A stretch of DNA of 64,000 nt from assembly GCA_903913285.1 (NCBI GenBank), contig CAIWKO010000066.1:1-64000 (forward strand). Direction: 5' to 3'. Each line of letters begins with the position of its first letter. Position 1 is the first letter of the stretch. Positions 63,039 through 64,000 of this stretch are shown piece after piece. Position numbers and translations under genes: made by a program. The notes beneath the pieces are model-generated. The model saw nothing but the letters and a program-made list of their open reading frames with translations. It did not search any database and was not told the origin of the DNA. Source of the DNA: an uncultured Bacteroidales bacterium (GTDB taxonomy: Bacteria > Bacteroidota > Bacteroidia > Bacteroidales > CAIWKO01).

Positions 63039-63545
63039 TTAGTATAGTATTAGAATTGTGATTGTTAGTAATATTATTAAATCCAAAAAAAATAGTCTCA
63101 TAGCCCATCCTATAAACTGAAACTTCCTTTTTAGCCCTTTTGATAATACATGTATTTGAAATTTAATGTCCTTTTCTAAATCTTCTATTTTTTGACCTTT
63201 TAGTTCCTTGTAGTATTCATCAGGTGTTTCAAATTCTGCAATAGAATTAAAGAACATTAAAGAATGATATTTTTTTGTAGATGAATTTCCACTTTTTAAA
63301 TATGGAAAAACTGCAAGTCCAACAAGGAATATAGAACTCAGGCTTATTATAAACATCGTTATTATTAGCCAAGTAATTAATTCAGGCCTTTCACAAGTTT
63401 CAATCAAGGGCTTTAAATCCGAATACTTTGATACAATGCTACCAAAGAGAAAAGTGCAAAATGCTACTATTAGTCCTCCTTTTGTATTAACACTCGATAT
63501 ATAAGTGTCTATTCTTGATAAAATTAATTTGTAATGGTCATTCAT
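63039..63545 (-). CDS. Pycsar effector protein (PycTM/DUF5706-like)
   Basis: Membrane protein of 168 aa with helices at about 23-39, 56-82 and 149-168. The stretch SLMFFNSIAEFETPDEYYKE, then an acidic helix and the KFQFIGWAMRLFFLDLI end, fit the PycTM family. In characterised systems the cyclic pyrimidine nucleotide triggers PycTM to damage the inner membrane and abort infection. One base separates its stop from the cyclase start, effector first, so the two are cotranscribed and probably cotranslated. Confidence 0.87.
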   Translation of the reverse strand: MNDHYKLILSRIDTYISSVNTKGGLIVAFCTFLFGSIVSKYSDLKPLIETCERPELITWLIITMFIISLSSIFLVGLAVFPYLKSGNSSTKKYHSLMFFNSIAEFETPDEYYKELKGQKIEDLEKDIKFQIHVLSKGLKRKFQFIGWAMRLFFLDLIILLTITILILY

Positions 63546-63578
63546 ATTGTGTATTTTATAATTAATCTTTTTTTGCCA

Positions 63579-64000
63579 TTAGTAATATCTGCACCTCCTC
63601 TTCTTTTCTTCTTTCAGCTTTATTTCTTTATAGCCGATTGCAGCATAATGGCTATCCTCATTATCTGGTGGAAATAATATTTTTTGTTTAACAGGGTTTT
63701 CATAGTAAATTAGAAAGTGTTTTGTTTTTTGTAGTCCTCCATTTCCTTAATAGTTGTTTCGGTGGGTTTAACATATTGTGGATAAACAGTACCTCCTCCA
63801 CCAGCATATTCCTGAAAATAAATCTTTTCATCCTCATCTTGAAAATAAAGTCTGAATTCATAAGTCCTATTTTGTGGTTCAAAATCTCCTTTGTAACTTC
63901 CAAAAATTATCCATTGTTCTCCATTTTTAATTAGTCTTTTTGAACTGCAAACTCTGTTAATATGAGCATTTGATGATTCATCAGATATTACATCAACAAC
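63579..64000 (-). pseudogene. unknown gene, cut by window edge and frameshifted
   Basis: From 64000 an open frame runs in codon phase to TAA at 63710-63712 with protein-like content (NGEQWIIFGSYKGDF, YEFRLYFQDEDEKIYF). From about 63730 the -1 frame continues equally well (KHFLIYYENPVKQK, AAIGYKEIKLKEEKK) to a stop at 63579-63581, 33 bp before the PycTM start. One extra A in the A6 run at 63725-63730 (minus strand) would join them. Could be a decayed gene, a sequencing error, or -1 slippage. Family not recognised. Confidence 0.6.

Overview
The window is chromosomal DNA from a member of the Bacteroidota, probably Bacteroidales or a close environmental relative. Three large secreted proteins end in type B type IX secretion (gliding-motility type) or related C-terminal domains. 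The block DUF4271-hemD-rnpA-yidD-S41 protease is typical of the phylum. Several upstream regions carry the Bacteroidota promoter pattern TTG-N19/21-TAnnTTTG, and start codons generally lack Shine-Dalgarno sequences. I saw no rRNA, tRNA or CRISPR array.

Layout. 1-726 is gene-free and AT-rich. 727-8166 (minus strand) is a TetR-controlled tripartite efflux operon: TetR, TolC, lipoprotein HlyD, two ABC ATPases and two ABC-2 permeases, with a four-helix-bundle gene inserted. 8334-14104 (plus) carries PBP2 (mrdA), rodA and a secreted GH3/PA14 glycosidase. 14140-16799 is accessory: a hypothetical gene, a 21-nt tandem repeat, a T9SS protein and a 7-nt tandem array. 16829-24840 holds yicC, a very large putative outer-membrane protein, an OmpA protein, two paralogous membrane-anchored coiled-coil proteins and comF. 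24846-30354 encodes two giant T9SS cargo proteins. 30367-36894 holds an SDR, a CDGSH Fe-S protein, small envelope proteins, a polyprenyl synthase, ackA and pta. 37015-44885 is a plus-strand housekeeping run. 44886-45582 is a palindrome-rich gene-free stretch. 45583-51856 holds a nitroreductase, dnaG and a hisH2-[four-helix bundle]-hisF2-asnB group. 51857-56176 (minus) holds an aminotransferase/omega-amidase pair, a divergent PGK, a nitroreductase and a YcxB-like protein. 56314-64000 is a defence island.

The defence island is the most interesting part. Reading along the minus strand from the right edge it contains: a frameshifted unknown gene cut by the window end; a PycTM-type membrane effector (63039-63545); one base later, a class III nucleotidyl cyclase with an AGS-C-like sensor tail (61778-63037), together forming a Pycsar-type anti-phage system; a 50-aa possible HTH protein; a DUF3800 protein; a type I restriction HsdR subunit; and a YgjP-like metallopeptidase. 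A perfect 35-bp copy of the first bases of hsdR lies about 1 kb upstream of the real hsdR start, bracketing the DUF3800 gene. A promoter- and terminator-bounded candidate small RNA sits between DUF3800 and hsdR on the other strand.

A second theme is degenerate 7-nt tandem repeats. Both four-helix-bundle genes (3152-3511 and 48815-49177) interrupt operons and are flanked by inverted arrays of 7-nt repeats. In the efflux operon a second, outer pair of such arrays, 32/35 complementary and 3.4 kb apart, nests around the inner pair. This resembles an intervening, possibly mobile, element family.
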